Below, in pieces: positions 36,300 through 46,074 of a stretch of DNA of 64,000 nucleotides (the first letter of the stretch is position 1; each line of letters starts with the position of its first letter). The stretch comes from Pseudomonas graminis (GTDB lineage Bacteria > Pseudomonadota > Gammaproteobacteria > Pseudomonadales > Pseudomonadaceae). Below the pieces are notes generated by a model. It was given only the letters and a program-made list of their open reading frames with translations, made no database searches and was not told the DNA's origin. The stretch spans positions 4,292,501 through 4,356,500 of the forward strand of contig NZ_CP053746.1 in NCBI RefSeq assembly GCF_013201545.1. The letters are read 5' to 3'. The position numbers and the translations under genes are program-made.

Positions 36300-37292
36300 A
36301 TGCTGCACTCACATCTCACCACCCTCAATGCTGTTTCGCTGGTCCTGAGCACGTTCAAGGCGCAAGGCTGGTCGGCCGAGGCGCTGCTGGCGGGCAGTGG
36401 CATATGCGCAGCGGACTTGAACCGCGCCGACACGCGCATCGCTACGCATCAGGAGATGCAGGTGTGCGCAAATGCCGTGGCTCTGCAGCGCGACATCGGC
36501 CTGATCGTGGGGCAGCGTATGCATGTCTCGTCCTACGGCATGCTCGGCTATGCCTTGCTTACCAGTGCCACTTTCGGTGACGCGTTACGGCTGGCTCTGC
36601 GTTATCCCGCGCTGCTGGGAACACTGTTCGAGCTGAGTCTGGCGGAAGACGGCGAACGCATATGGTTCACTGCGGGCGATTATCGCGAGAATCCGGCACT
36701 GATCGCCTTTAATGTCGAGCTGTGCCTGGGGTCGCTGAAGGTCATTTGCGACGACCTGCTCGGCCACTCACTGCCCTTGCTGGGCGCTCGCTTTGAGCAC
36801 GATGCGCCGGACTATCAGACTCGCTACGCCGAATGTTTCGATTGTCCGTTGCAGTTCCAGGCTACCGTCAATGCATTTGCTTTTGATAAACGCTGGCTCG
36901 ACCAGCCTTTACCGCTGGCTGATGCGGTCACACATCAAGCCATGACCGAGCGCTGCCGAAAACAGAACACTGAATTCACCGGGCGCGAGGCCTGGCTGGG
37001 GCGAATCCGGCTATTGCTGGCTGCACAACTGCATGCCGCGCCCGGGCTGGAAATGCTGGCCCGAGAGATGAACTGCTCGGCGCGCACCTTGCGTCGACAC
37101 CTGCACGACCTGGGCTGCAGCTATCAGGAACTGCTCGACGAACTTCGTTTCGAACGCGCCAAGCAACTGCTGGCCGAAGACCGGTGGCCCATCTACCGGA
37201 TCGCCGAGGCTCTGGGTTTCAGCGAGACCGCAAGTTTTCGGCACGCCTTTGTGCGCTGGAGTGGCGTGGCGCCGAGCCAATTTCGTGCATGA
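36300..37292 (+). CDS. AraC-family regulator with arabinose-binding-type N-domain
   Basis: 330 residues. N-terminal PF12625-type domain (LAGSGICAADLNRADTRIAT, YGMLGYALLTSATFGDAL) and C-terminal double HTH (LEMLAREMNCSARTLRRHL, IYRIAEALGFSETASFRHAF) as in OruR/ArgR-like regulators. AGGAAG precedes the ATG at 36300. Same strand and directly upstream of the acetylpolyamine operon, whose promoter region holds two TGGCCrTA direct repeats. Confidence 0.88.
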   Translation: MLHSHLTTLNAVSLVLSTFKAQGWSAEALLAGSGICAADLNRADTRIATHQEMQVCANAVALQRDIGLIVGQRMHVSSYGMLGYALLTSATFGDALRLALRYPALLGTLFELSLAEDGERIWFTAGDYRENPALIAFNVELCLGSLKVICDDLLGHSLPLLGARFEHDAPDYQTRYAECFDCPLQFQATVNAFAFDKRWLDQPLPLADAVTHQAMTERCRKQNTEFTGREAWLGRIRLLLAAQLHAAPGLEMLAREMNCSARTLRRHLHDLGCSYQELLDELRFERAKQLLAEDRWPIYRIAEALGFSETASFRHAFVRWSGVAPSQFRA

Positions 37293-37327
37293 CGCCTCAT
37301 TAAGGGGCGAATTACGGACAGAGAATC

Positions 37328-37355
37328 TGGCCATATTTATCCCCTTTTGGCCGTA
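37328..37355 (+). promoter_or_regulatory. Candidate AraC-type direct repeats before the acetylpolyamine operon
   Basis: TGGCCATA (37328-37335) and TGGCCGTA (37348-37355), 20 bp apart start to start, the helical spacing typical of AraC-family half-sites. A separate CTGTAT...ATACAG inverted repeat lies closer to the gene. Confidence 0.4.
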
Positions 37356-37424
37356 CTTGCCGTTCTCATAAACCTCGCCCGGCGCAAGACTGTATGTACC
37401 GATACAGCCTGCGGAGAACAATAA

Positions 37425-38459
37425 ATGCTGACAATCTACTCGGATGATCACCACCTGCACCACGGCCGCTGTGAGCTGATGGACGGGCAGTTGATGCCCT
37501 GCTTCGAAATGCCCTCACGCGCCGATCATGTATTACAACGGGTCAAGGACCGTCAACTTGGCGAGGTACAGGCGCCGCAGGACTTTGGTCTGGAACCGCT
37601 GCAACGCGTTCATAGCCGTGAGTACCTCGATTTCTTCAAGGGTGCCTGGGCGCGCTGGACCGAATTCGGTCAGGAAGGCGACCTCCTGCCCTACACGTGG
37701 CCCGCCCGCACCCTGCGCCGCGTACTACCCGAAAGCCTGCATGGTCAACTCGGTTATTACAGCTTCGACGGCGGAGCGCCAATCACCGCCGGCACGTGGC
37801 AGGCAGCCTACTCGGCGGCGCAGGTCGCGCTTAGCGCCCAACAAGCGATTCAGCAAGGTGCCCACAGTGCTTTCGCCCTGTGCCGTCCGCCGGGACACCA
37901 CGCAGCGGGCGACTTGATGGGCGGCTATTGCTACCTGAACAACGCCGCTATTGCCGCCCAGGCCTTTCTTGATCAGGGCCACAAAAAGGTCGCGATTCTG
38001 GACGTGGACTACCACCACGGCAACGGCACCCAGTCGATTTTCTATGGGCGCAGCGATGTGCTGTTTACCTCGATCCACGGCCACCCGGAAGCGGAGTTTC
38101 CGTTTTTCCTGGGCTATGCCGACGAGTCGGGTGAGGGCGCAGGTGCGGGCTTTAACTTCAACTACCCACTGCCGGCCGGTTCCGGCTGGGAAACCTGGAG
38201 CGCGGCGCTCGAGCAAGCCTGCACAGAAATTGATCGTTATGGCGCCGACATCATCGTCGTCTCCCTGGGCGTAGATACATTCAAGGACGATCCGATCTCA
38301 AAATTCAAACTCGACAGCAAGGATTATCTGGCGATGGGCGCACGCATCTCCCGCCTGGGTAAACCTACGCTGTTCGTGATGGAAGGCGGCTACGCAGTGG
38401 AAGAAATCGGCATCAATGCCGTCAACGTTCTCGAAGGTTTTGGAGGGGCTGGCCAATGA
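37425..38459 (+). CDS. aphA: Acetylpolyamine amidohydrolase (histone-deacetylase family)
   Basis: 344 residues. Zn site motifs FALCRPPGHHA, DVDYHHGNGTQ and VVSLGVDTFKDDP of class II-like deacetylases. Length and order match P. aeruginosa AphA (PA1409), which removes acetyl groups from N-acetylputrescine/cadaverine so they can enter catabolism. GGAGAACAATAA precedes the ATG. Overlaps the polyamine-binding protein gene by four bases, as expected for the PA1409-PA1410 pair. Likely controlled by the AraC protein upstream. Confidence 0.9.
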   Translation: MLTIYSDDHHLHHGRCELMDGQLMPCFEMPSRADHVLQRVKDRQLGEVQAPQDFGLEPLQRVHSREYLDFFKGAWARWTEFGQEGDLLPYTWPARTLRRVLPESLHGQLGYYSFDGGAPITAGTWQAAYSAAQVALSAQQAIQQGAHSAFALCRPPGHHAAGDLMGGYCYLNNAAIAAQAFLDQGHKKVAILDVDYHHGNGTQSIFYGRSDVLFTSIHGHPEAEFPFFLGYADESGEGAGAGFNFNYPLPAGSGWETWSAALEQACTEIDRYGADIIVVSLGVDTFKDDPISKFKLDSKDYLAMGARISRLGKPTLFVMEGGYAVEEIGINAVNVLEGFGGAGQ

Positions 38460-39547
38460 ACATGTTCAAGTCACTTATCCTCTGCGCTGCCGTTATCAGC
38501 GGCATGGCTCATGCCGAAGAGAAAACCCTGCGGGTCTACAACTGGTTCGACTACATCACCCCAAAGGCGCTGGAGGACTTCAAGGCGCAGAATCCCAGCC
38601 TCAAATTGGTGTACGACATCTTCGACACTAATGAAGCTTTGGAAGCCAAGCTGCTCACCGGCAACTCAGGGTATGACGTGGTTGTGCCATCCAACGTGTT
38701 TCTTGCCAAGCAGATCGAAGCCGGTATTTTCCAGCCGCTGGACCGCAGCCAATTGCCGAACTGGAACCACCTCGATCCCAAGCTGATGAAGCTGATCGAG
38801 GCCAACGATCCGGGCAATAAATTCGCCGTGCCTTACATGTACGGCACCATCCTGATCGGCTTCAACCCGGACAAAGTCAAGGCCGCCCTGGGTTCCGATG
38901 CGCCAGTGGACAGCTGGGACCTGATTTTCAAGGAAGAAAACATCAGCAAGCTCAAGTCCTGCGGTGTAGCGCTGCTGGATTCGCCCTCCGAAATCCTGCC
39001 CCTGGCCTTGCAGCACTTGGGCCTGGACCCCAACAGCAGCAACCCCAAAGACTATGTGAAGGCCGAAGCGCTGTTGATGAAAATCCGCCCCTATGTCACC
39101 TACTTCCATTCCTCCAAATACATGGCAGATATCGCCAACGGTGACATCTGCGTCGCGGTTGGATACTCCGGCAGCTTTTCCCAAGCCGCCAACCGCGCCA
39201 AAGAGGCCAAGAACGGCGTGACCGTGGACATGCGTCTGCCCAGGGAAGGCGCACCCATCTGGTTTGACATGCTCGCCATTCCCAAGGGTGCCAAGAACCC
39301 ACAAGACGCCTACACATTTATCAACTACCTGCTGCAGCCGCAGGTGATTGCGCCAGTCAGCGATTTTGTCGGCTACCCCAACCCCAACAAAGACGCTACC
39401 GAACAGGTTGATCCGGCAATCCGCAACAATCCCAACCTGTACCCCACCGAGGCTGCGATGGCCACGCTCTATACGCTCAAGCCTCTGGGGCGTGACGCCG
39501 AACGCGCGCGCACGCGGGCCTGGACCAAGATCAAGTCAGGCACCTGA
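38456..39547 (+). CDS. PotF/SpuD-type polyamine-binding periplasmic protein
   Basis: 363 residues. Signal peptide ending SGMAHAEE, then LRVYNWFDYITPKALEDFKA, the conserved start of PotD/PotF/SpuD proteins, with VVVPSNVFLAKQIEAG. Translationally coupled to the amidohydrolase by an ATGA overlap. No permease or ATPase follows, so it must share a transporter encoded elsewhere or act in sensing; the family role is putrescine/spermidine capture. Confidence 0.9.
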   Translation: MNMFKSLILCAAVISGMAHAEEKTLRVYNWFDYITPKALEDFKAQNPSLKLVYDIFDTNEALEAKLLTGNSGYDVVVPSNVFLAKQIEAGIFQPLDRSQLPNWNHLDPKLMKLIEANDPGNKFAVPYMYGTILIGFNPDKVKAALGSDAPVDSWDLIFKEENISKLKSCGVALLDSPSEILPLALQHLGLDPNSSNPKDYVKAEALLMKIRPYVTYFHSSKYMADIANGDICVAVGYSGSFSQAANRAKEAKNGVTVDMRLPREGAPIWFDMLAIPKGAKNPQDAYTFINYLLQPQVIAPVSDFVGYPNPNKDATEQVDPAIRNNPNLYPTEAAMATLYTLKPLGRDAERARTRAWTKIKSGT

Positions 39548-39853
39548 TACCTTGTCGTTATACCTGGCTGGGCGAACGGGATGACCAAGCTTTCACCCGA
39601 GGTAAAGCGTGCTGTGCGCGTTCACGGTGCCCACAGTGGTCGGTTTACTGCGGGAAAGGGTCAGTTTCGGAAAACCGCCCAGTGATTGATCAGCGGTCTC
39701 AGGTCGAGAAGGCTTAAGGTCAAGCAGGGACATAGCGTGACGTGGATTTGAGCTAATGGATTTAACGATCACGCCCTTCAGCCTATTCCCGTGCGCAAGA
39801 TCGCTCCTGAGCTGGCACACAGCGATGCACGGATCTTCGATATCTTCGCCACG
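39548..39853. other. Intergenic stretch, no gene seen
   Basis: 306 bp between convergent genes. A 75-codon antisense frame at 39593-39820 lacks a ribosome-binding site and recognisable protein features. No clear terminator or repeat. Confidence 0.5.
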
Positions 39854-40210
39854 TCAGTGATCCTTACCCAGTCGCTTCTGCCAATTGCCGTCCTGAGCGC
39901 GCTGGCATTCTTCCTCAGAGTCGAAACGGACATTACGATCTGAGAGCTTCAGATCAAAGCAGGCTTCATTCAACGCGATGGCCGTCAGCTCAAAAATGCG
40001 AACCTTCGCTTCAACCTCGGCAAGCTGTCTGTCCGCCAGCGTTTCGAACACCCAGATCACCTTCAGGGTGTTAGCCAGTGCGTCCAAGTCAGCCCTATGG
40101 GTCAGCCAGGTGAAGCCTTTGATTTCACCTTTTGCTGTTTCGCACGCTTCGGTCAGCGTGGCGATTAACCGGCGTTCAATTCGCGCCAGTTCACGTTTAC
40201 CGGGTGGCAT
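39854..40210 (-). CDS. Conserved hypothetical protein
   Basis: 118 residues from the ATG at 40210 (AAGGAA six bases upstream). Mostly helical and charged: KRELARIERRLIATLTEACE, then GEIKGFTWLTHRADLDALAN. I recognise it only as a Pseudomonas-type small soluble protein. It follows the DUF1275 gene by 52 bp on the same strand and may be cotranscribed. Confidence 0.75.
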   Translation of the reverse strand: MPPGKRELARIERRLIATLTEACETAKGEIKGFTWLTHRADLDALANTLKVIWVFETLADRQLAEVEAKVRIFELTAIALNEACFDLKLSDRNVRFDSEEECQRAQDGNWQKRLGKDH

Positions 40211-40262
40211 CGCAATTTCCTTTGCAGTAGGGCGGAGGTGCTCAATCAGGATCAACAACGGA

Positions 40263-41024
40263 TCACTCGCGCAACGCACGGCGGACATACCGGCGCACAT
40301 CGTCCAGCGCGGGTACAACGGCCAACACGCCAAGCACCAGCGACAGCGGCACAGTAGCGATGTACCCGACGAGTTTGAACCCGTACGCACCCGCCACACC
40401 GCCGACGAAAAAGCTCAGTGCCAATACGGTCAATAACGTGAGGCGCGGCCGGTTGGCAAGCACTCGCGGCTGCTTCGACGGTGTGGCGCCATTCCAGTAG
40501 AAGAGCTTGCCGAGCTCAATACCGATGTCGGTGACGATACCGGTAATGTGCGTGGTTCTGATTTCAGCCTTGGAGACCTTTGTGATCAAGGCGTTTTGCA
40601 GGCCCATGATGAAACACAGCAGTATGACCGTCAGCGACACGATCAATCCGTCCACTGCCGCCAGCCTGGCGCCCAGAAAGCCGAAGCAGAGCAGTAAAAA
40701 CGCCTCGAACAACAGGGGCAGCGCGAAGGCGCTGTGCAGACGTCTACGACGGGAATAATTGACCATAATGGCCGAACAGGCCGCGCCGGCGATGAAAGAG
40801 AGCAGGGCGCTGGCGCCACGCAGCAACAGGTCATACACACCCAGAACCGTATTGTCAGCCATTGCCGAGACGATCCCGGTCATGTGCGACGTGTACTGCT
40901 GCACGGCCAGAAACCCCCCTGCGTTGATGGCCCCGGCCACAAAGGCCAAGACGAAACCAAGGTGCCGGTTCGCGACGACGGTGCGTCTTCTGCCGGTCAG
41001 GCTGCGGATGTATCTGATCGCCAT
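40263..41024 (-). CDS. DUF1275 (YoaK-like) membrane protein
   Basis: 253 residues. Seven or so hydrophobic segments; LAFVAGAINAGGFLAVQQYT with SHMTGIVSAMADN and ALITKVSKAEIRTTHITGIV are the DUF1275 signature. Inner-membrane protein of unknown function. Start at 41024; upstream frame is not protein-like. Confidence 0.88.
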   Translation of the reverse strand: MAIRYIRSLTGRRRTVVANRHLGFVLAFVAGAINAGGFLAVQQYTSHMTGIVSAMADNTVLGVYDLLLRGASALLSFIAGAACSAIMVNYSRRRRLHSAFALPLLFEAFLLLCFGFLGARLAAVDGLIVSLTVILLCFIMGLQNALITKVSKAEIRTTHITGIVTDIGIELGKLFYWNGATPSKQPRVLANRPRLTLLTVLALSFFVGGVAGAYGFKLVGYIATVPLSLVLGVLAVVPALDDVRRYVRRALRE

Positions 41025-41268
41025 GTAAGAGTCCCGTGGTTGCCGACGTGTTGGGCGGGTGCTGACCCGCCGGAGGCAATGACCGCCCGGATTCGCCAGT
41101 AAGCAACACACGCATAGCGGTCGTACAGCGCTTCTTCGTGTTCGCGCCTCAGGTTCACCGGCGAACAGCCGATAGAACTCAAGTAACCGTGGAACACTTG
41201 CATAACTAAAACACCACGCTCGCCTTCATTTCTGCCCAATAACGCTTAAAACCGATGCGGAAGGTCTC

Positions 41269-43212
41269 ATGAACATCAAACAGAAGCTGACGTGGGGCTT
41301 CGCAGCCATCGCCTGTGTTCCGGTGCTGGTGGTGGCGGGGTTGGTGGTGTTTAACGCGCGCGAAGCCGCCGAAGCGAATTTCGTGGACAGCAGTGGCCGC
41401 GAGATCCGGCAGATCGATAACGGCATGACGCAGTTCTTCGACGCCATCAGCCAGAACGTCGACTACCTGGCGAAGGATCCGCGGATCCTGTCGGCCAAGG
41501 ACCTCAAAAACTACTCGGGCGCCGACGCTGCGCAGCTTCCACTCACCGACAGCAACCGCCGCCTGCTGGAGATTTTCGACGGCTTCGCCAAAACCCATCC
41601 GACCACGGCTTACCTGTCGTTGGGCTTGAGTGACGGCGGCTACGCCAGCTGGCCGGATGATCCCAAGATCAGCAAGTACGATCCCCGCGAGCGCCCGTGG
41701 TACAAGGCCGCCATCGCCGCACCGGGCACCACCGTGCGCACCGGCGCCTATTACTGGGCGCCGGACGACGTGTCGCTGATCGGCACCGTGCACACGGTGT
41801 CGGACACCAGTGGCGCGATCGTCGGGGTGGTGGGGCTGGACGTGTCCCTCAAGCAACTCACCGAGCTGGTCAAGAACATCAAACTGGGCGACAGCGGCTA
41901 CCTGATGCTGGTGGAGGCCAACGGCAACGTGCTGGTCGACCCAAGCAACGCCGGGCATAACTTCAAGCCGCTGACCGATCTGGGCGCCAACTATGCCGAG
42001 CTTGCCAAGGCCGACGATGGCGCGACGCAGATTGAAATAGACGGCAAGGTCTATATGGCTAACGTGATCAGTTCGAAAGGGCTTGGCTGGCGCTTCATCG
42101 GTCTGATTGAGCGCGACGAAGTGATGGCGAAGGCCTCCAGCCTGACCTGGTTGATCGCCGGGATCGCCGCCGCGCTGGCAATCATTTTCGCCATAGTCGG
42201 TGCCACCTTCGCCGGGGTGATCGTGCGCCCGATCCGGGGAGTGGCCGATGGCTTGCAGGAAATCGCCGAAGGCGAGGGCGATCTGACGCGCCAGCTCAAG
42301 GTCCACGGCAAGGATGAAACGGCCACATTGGCGGGGTGGTTCAACCAGTTTCTCGGCATGATCGCGCAACTGATGCAGCGCATTGGCGGCGCCTCGTCGG
42401 ACCTGCAGAGCGCAGCGGCGGACACCCGCGAGGTCGCGCGCAACATGGACGAGGCGGCCGGCCGTCAACGCGAGGCGGTTGAACTGGTGAGCACCGCGTT
42501 CAACGAAATGGTGGCCACGGCCAACGAAGTGGCGCGTTCCTGCAGCCAGGCAGCGTCCAGCGCCGACGCCGGTTATCGCGACGTACACGCCGGGCAGCAA
42601 CACATCAGCGAAGCCAACGGCAGCGTCTTGAAACTGAGCAGGGAGCTGCAACAGTCCACCGAGACCATGCAGCTGCTTGAGCAGGACAGCAAGAACATCA
42701 ACGGCATTCTCGACACCATCCGCTCGATCGCCGAGCAGACCAACCTGTTGGCACTCAACGCAGCGATCGAAGCAGCGCGTGCCGGGGATCAGGGCCGGGG
42801 TTTCGCGGTGGTGGCCGACGAAGTTCGCGCCCTCGCACGACGCACCGCCGATTCCACCGGTGAGATCGACAGCCTGCTCGGCAACCTGGCCAGGCGCACC
42901 CAAGAGGTGACGGTGCAGATGCGCGGCAGTCTGGAGGTCTCCAACAGCAGCGTCGAGTGCATCCAGCAGGCCCGGGACAGCTTCGACAAGATCCGCACGT
43001 CCGTGGACTCCATCCGTGATCAAAACACCCAGATCGCCACCGCTGCCGAGGAGCAGCATCAGGTGGCCGAAGAGATCAACCGCCACATCGCCCAGATCCA
43101 CACTGACGCGCAACTGGTCGAAGAATTCGCCCACACGTCGCAGGCGGGCTCGGGTCGTTTGACCGACATTTCCGGTCAGCTCAATGGATTGGTGGGACGC
43201 TTCAAGTTCTGA
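41269..43212 (+). CDS. Methyl-accepting chemotaxis protein with dCache domain
   Basis: 647 residues. TM about 10-30, periplasmic dCache_1 domain about 35-285 with [12 protein letters not shown] and [11 protein letters not shown], the ligand-pocket motifs of amino-acid/amine receptors, TM about 290-312, HAMP, and a cytoplasmic signalling domain with the hairpin tip [20 protein letters not shown]. Related to PctA/TlpQ-like receptors for amino acids or amines. GGAAGG precedes the ATG. Ligand cannot be fixed from sequence. Confidence 0.92.
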   Translation: MNIKQKLTWGFAAIACVPVLVVAGLVVFNAREAAEANFVDSSGREIRQIDNGMTQFFDAISQNVDYLAKDPRILSAKDLKNYSGADAAQLPLTDSNRRLLEIFDGFAKTHPTTAYLSLGLSDGGYASWPDDPKISKYDPRERPWYKAAIAAPGTTVRTGAYYWAPDDVSLIGTVHTVSDTSGAIVGVVGLDVSLKQLTELVKNIKLGDSGYLMLVEANGNVLVDPSNAGHNFKPLTDLGANYAELAKADDGATQIEIDGKVYMANVISSKGLGWRFIGLIERDEVMAKASSLTWLIAGIAAALAIIFAIVGATFAGVIVRPIRGVADGLQEIAEGEGDLTRQLKVHGKDETATLAGWFNQFLGMIAQLMQRIGGASSDLQSAAADTREVARNMDEAAGRQREAVELVSTAFNEMVATANEVARSCSQAASSADAGYRDVHAGQQHISEANGSVLKLSRELQQSTETMQLLEQDSKNINGILDTIRSIAEQTNLLALNAAIEAARAGDQGRGFAVVADEVRALARRTADSTGEIDSLLGNLARRTQEVTVQMRGSLEVSNSSVECIQQARDSFDKIRTSVDSIRDQNTQIATAAEEQHQVAEEINRHIAQIHTDAQLVEEFAHTSQAGSGRLTDISGQLNGLVGRFKF

Positions 43213-43299
43213 CACCGATCAAGCCATGGGCCAGGGATGGCCTACGAATATCCGAATAGCCAGCAAAGCCCTTTCGCGCTTCGGCCTGCTGCCCGGCGC

Positions 43300-45042
43300 T
43301 CACTCCACCGCGACCCAATGATCCGCCGCCACCGCCGAAAACCGTTGCGCGGGCGCAACAAAATCCGCTGCCTTGATCGGGTCAGGCCGTTCCAGCTCTT
43401 TCAGCAGGCTCTTGAAATCCCTTCGCCGGCCCACTTCGGGAACAGGCACTGCAGCCAGCAAACGTCGGGTGTAGGGGTGTTGCGGGTTGTGCAGCACCTG
43501 ATCACGGGCGCCGATTTCGACGATGCGCCCGCCGTACATCACCGCCACGCGGTGGCAGATGCGTTCGACCACGGCCATGTCGTGGGAGATGAACAGGTAG
43601 CTCAATCCATGCTCGGCGCGCAGCCGTTCCAGCAACTCCAGCACTTGCGCCTGAACCGACACGTCCAGCGCCGAGACCGATTCATCCGCGATGATGACTT
43701 TGGGGTTCAGCGCCAGCGCCCGGGCAATGCAGATGCGTTGGCGTTGCCCGCCGGAAAACTGATGGGGATAGCGCTCCAGGGTGTCCCGTGGCAGGTCGAC
43801 CTGTTGCAGCAACTGCGCCACACGCTCGCGCCGCTGGGGCTCGGGCATCTTGTCGTGAATCAGCAGCGGCTCGCCCACCAGATCGAACACGGTCTTGCGC
43901 GGATTGAGCGCCGCATACGGGTCCTGGAACACCATCTGTACGTCGCGGCGCACCCGCTGCAGCGCGTCGCCCTGCAAACCGTTGAGTTCCTGCCCGAGCA
44001 ATTTGACGCTGCCCTGATAGCTGAGCATGTTCATCAAGGCTTTGCCGGTGGTGGATTTTCCGCAGCCGCTTTCGCCCACCAGCCCCAGGGTTTCGCCCTG
44101 ACGCAGCTCGAAACTGACGCCCTCGACGGCATGCACCGTGCGTGGCGCTTCGAACCAGCCGTGGCGCAGAGGGAAGCGCACGCTGAGGTCCTTGACCGCG
44201 AGCACCACTGGCTGTTCGGTCATTACATCAGGCGGCGGCGCACTGCCCAGCACCGGCACGGCGGCCAGCAGTTTGCGGGTATACGGCGCCTGCGCGTCGG
44301 TGAACACCTGATGCAGGGAGCCGCGCTCTTCCATGCGGCCCTGATTCATCACCACCACTTCATCGGCCATTTCCGCGACGACGCCCATGTCGTGAGTGAT
44401 GAGTAAAAGGCTGGTTGCGAACTGCTGCTGCAACTCGCGCATCAGCTCGAGGATCTGCGCCTGAATGGTCACGTCCAGCGCGGTGGTGGGCTCGTCGGCG
44501 ATGAGGATTTCCGGCTGGCAGAGCATCGCCATGGCGATCATCACCCGCTGGCGCATGCCGCCGGACAGTTCATGGGGGTACTGGGTCAGGCGCTTGTCGA
44601 CCTGGGGCATGCGCACGGCGTCGAGCATGGCCCGGCAGCGCTGGTGAATCTCGCTGCGACTCAACGCCTCATGCCGGCGCAGGGTTTCCGCCAGTTGCTG
44701 GCCGACGGTCAGCAGCGGATTCAACGATGTCATCGGCTCCTGGAAAATCATGCCGATGCGCTTGCCGCGCAGGCGTTGCAGCTCTCGCTCCGGCAGGCTC
44801 AGCAGGTCGCGGTTATCGAACAGGATCGCGCCACCGGGAACACTGGCCGCCTTGGGCAGCAAGCCCATGATCGCCAGGGACGACAGCGATTTGCCGCTGC
44901 CGGATTCACCCGCGATGCACAGGGTACGGCGCGGGTACAGGGCGAAGCTCAGCTCATCGACCACCCGACGCCGTGAGGCACCGCCGCCGACGTCGATGCT
45001 CAGCCGCTCCACCGAGAGACTCGCCTGATCGTCTGGTTTCAC
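43300..45042 (-). CDS. Fused double ATP-binding protein of a peptide/nickel-type ABC importer
   Basis: 580 residues with two complete ABC domains in tandem, a DppD-DppF fusion. Domain 1: Walker [11 protein letters not shown], signature [15 protein letters not shown], Walker [12 protein letters not shown]. Domain 2: [37 protein letters not shown]. Start is the GTG at 45042, which overlaps the amidase stop (GTGA). Last gene of the seven-gene AmiC/AmiR operon; powers the permease pair encoded upstream. Confidence 0.9.
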   Translation of the reverse strand: MKPDDQASLSVERLSIDVGGGASRRRVVDELSFALYPRRTLCIAGESGSGKSLSSLAIMGLLPKAASVPGGAILFDNRDLLSLPERELQRLRGKRIGMIFQEPMTSLNPLLTVGQQLAETLRRHEALSRSEIHQRCRAMLDAVRMPQVDKRLTQYPHELSGGMRQRVMIAMAMLCQPEILIADEPTTALDVTIQAQILELMRELQQQFATSLLLITHDMGVVAEMADEVVVMNQGRMEERGSLHQVFTDAQAPYTRKLLAAVPVLGSAPPPDVMTEQPVVLAVKDLSVRFPLRHGWFEAPRTVHAVEGVSFELRQGETLGLVGESGCGKSTTGKALMNMLSYQGSVKLLGQELNGLQGDALQRVRRDVQMVFQDPYAALNPRKTVFDLVGEPLLIHDKMPEPQRRERVAQLLQQVDLPRDTLERYPHQFSGGQRQRICIARALALNPKVIIADESVSALDVSVQAQVLELLERLRAEHGLSYLFISHDMAVVERICHRVAVMYGGRIVEIGARDQVLHNPQHPYTRRLLAAVPVPEVGRRRDFKSLLKELERPDPIKAADFVAPAQRFSAVAADHWVAVE

Positions 45043-45986
45043 TGGAACACCACTTTCGGGAAGTAAAACGACACCACCCAGTTGGGCAAGTCGACGATTT
45101 CGCTGATGCGCAAATCCCCGCACACCGAGCACAGCATGTAGGCCTGTTCGGCTGGCATGCGGTGCTCGCGGCACAGCCAGTCGATGGTATTGGCGACGGC
45201 CTGCCGCGCGGCCTGCATCAGGTCCGGGCCGATGCCGGTGAAGGCTTCGTAGCCGGCGCTGTCCAGGTGCCCCGTCACTGGGCCGGGGGTGCTGAAACGC
45301 GGCGTTGTCAGCGGCGTTTGCTTGATCAGATCGAGCGTGACCACCACGTCCATGGCGCTCTCGATGGCGGTGCCGCAGACCTCGCCATCCCCTTGGGCCG
45401 CGTGGGTATCACCGATGGAAAACAGCGCGCCGGCCACTTCCACCGGCAGGTACAAGACGCTGCCGGCCGCCAGGTCGCGGATGTCCAGATTGCCGCCGAC
45501 CCGGCGGGGCGGCACGATGGAATGCAGCCCGGCTTCGGCCGGCGCCACGCCCACAGTCCCGGCGAACGGCTTGAGCGGCACCCTGGCGAAATCACCGAAG
45601 GCGGCGGGGGCGAGGGTCTGCGTGTCGTAATGCCACAGGGCCAGGGCGGGCGCCTGAAACTGGTCGGCGAGCAGGCCGAAGCCGGGGATGTTGGCGGTCC
45701 AGCCGAAGCCACCGGGCTTGAAGCTGTCCAGGGTGATCTTCAGGATGTCGCCAGGCTCTGCGCCTTCCACGTAGATTGGCCCGGTGACCGGGTTGATCTG
45801 ATCGAAGGGCATCACGCTGACGTCGGCGACCTGGGACTGCGCCGTGAAATAGCCGTTGGACGAATCCCGGCAGTTCATCTGCAAGGTGGTGCCGGGCGCT
45901 ACGCGCTCGACGGGGGTGAAGCTGTGGTCCCAGCCGAAGTGGCTGTGGACGCTGTGGATGGTCTTGACCAGGCAGTTCTGGCACAT
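45039..45986 (-). CDS. fmdA: Acetamidase/formamidase-family amidohydrolase
   Basis: 315 residues. FmdA_AmdA family throughout: HFGWDHSFTPVERVAPGTTL, FGDFARVPLKPFAGTVGVAP, GSVLYLPVEVAGALFSIGDT with HAAQGDGEVCG. Hydrolyses small amides to ammonia and a carboxylate; some members act on larger amides. GAGGA eight bases upstream of the ATG. Lies between the binding protein and ATPase genes of a peptide-type importer under an AmiC/AmiR system, so its substrate is probably what the importer brings in. Confidence 0.88.
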   Translation of the reverse strand: MCQNCLVKTIHSVHSHFGWDHSFTPVERVAPGTTLQMNCRDSSNGYFTAQSQVADVSVMPFDQINPVTGPIYVEGAEPGDILKITLDSFKPGGFGWTANIPGFGLLADQFQAPALALWHYDTQTLAPAAFGDFARVPLKPFAGTVGVAPAEAGLHSIVPPRRVGGNLDIRDLAAGSVLYLPVEVAGALFSIGDTHAAQGDGEVCGTAIESAMDVVVTLDLIKQTPLTTPRFSTPGPVTGHLDSAGYEAFTGIGPDLMQAARQAVANTIDWLCREHRMPAEQAYMLCSVCGDLRISEIVDLPNWVVSFYFPKVVFQ

Positions 45987-46074
45987 GGGTGCGGTCCTCG
46001 TTGCAAACAGGCTATCGGGGAGGGAAAGCAGTGGCCTGTGCCCCAGACTTTGCCGGGAACAGGCCAGCGCAAAA

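Noticed and set aside
36057..36308. An 84-residue extension of the second GpdQ-type protein
   Set aside because: Metal ligands fall at GpdQ positions only if translation starts at the GTG at 36056, which has GGAGAA upstream; the extension overlaps the promoter side of the AraC gene.
41206..43215. A 669-codon open frame antisense to the chemoreceptor gene
   Set aside because: The plus strand has an unmistakable dCache/MCP protein with a ribosome-binding site; the antisense product has no domain or signal.
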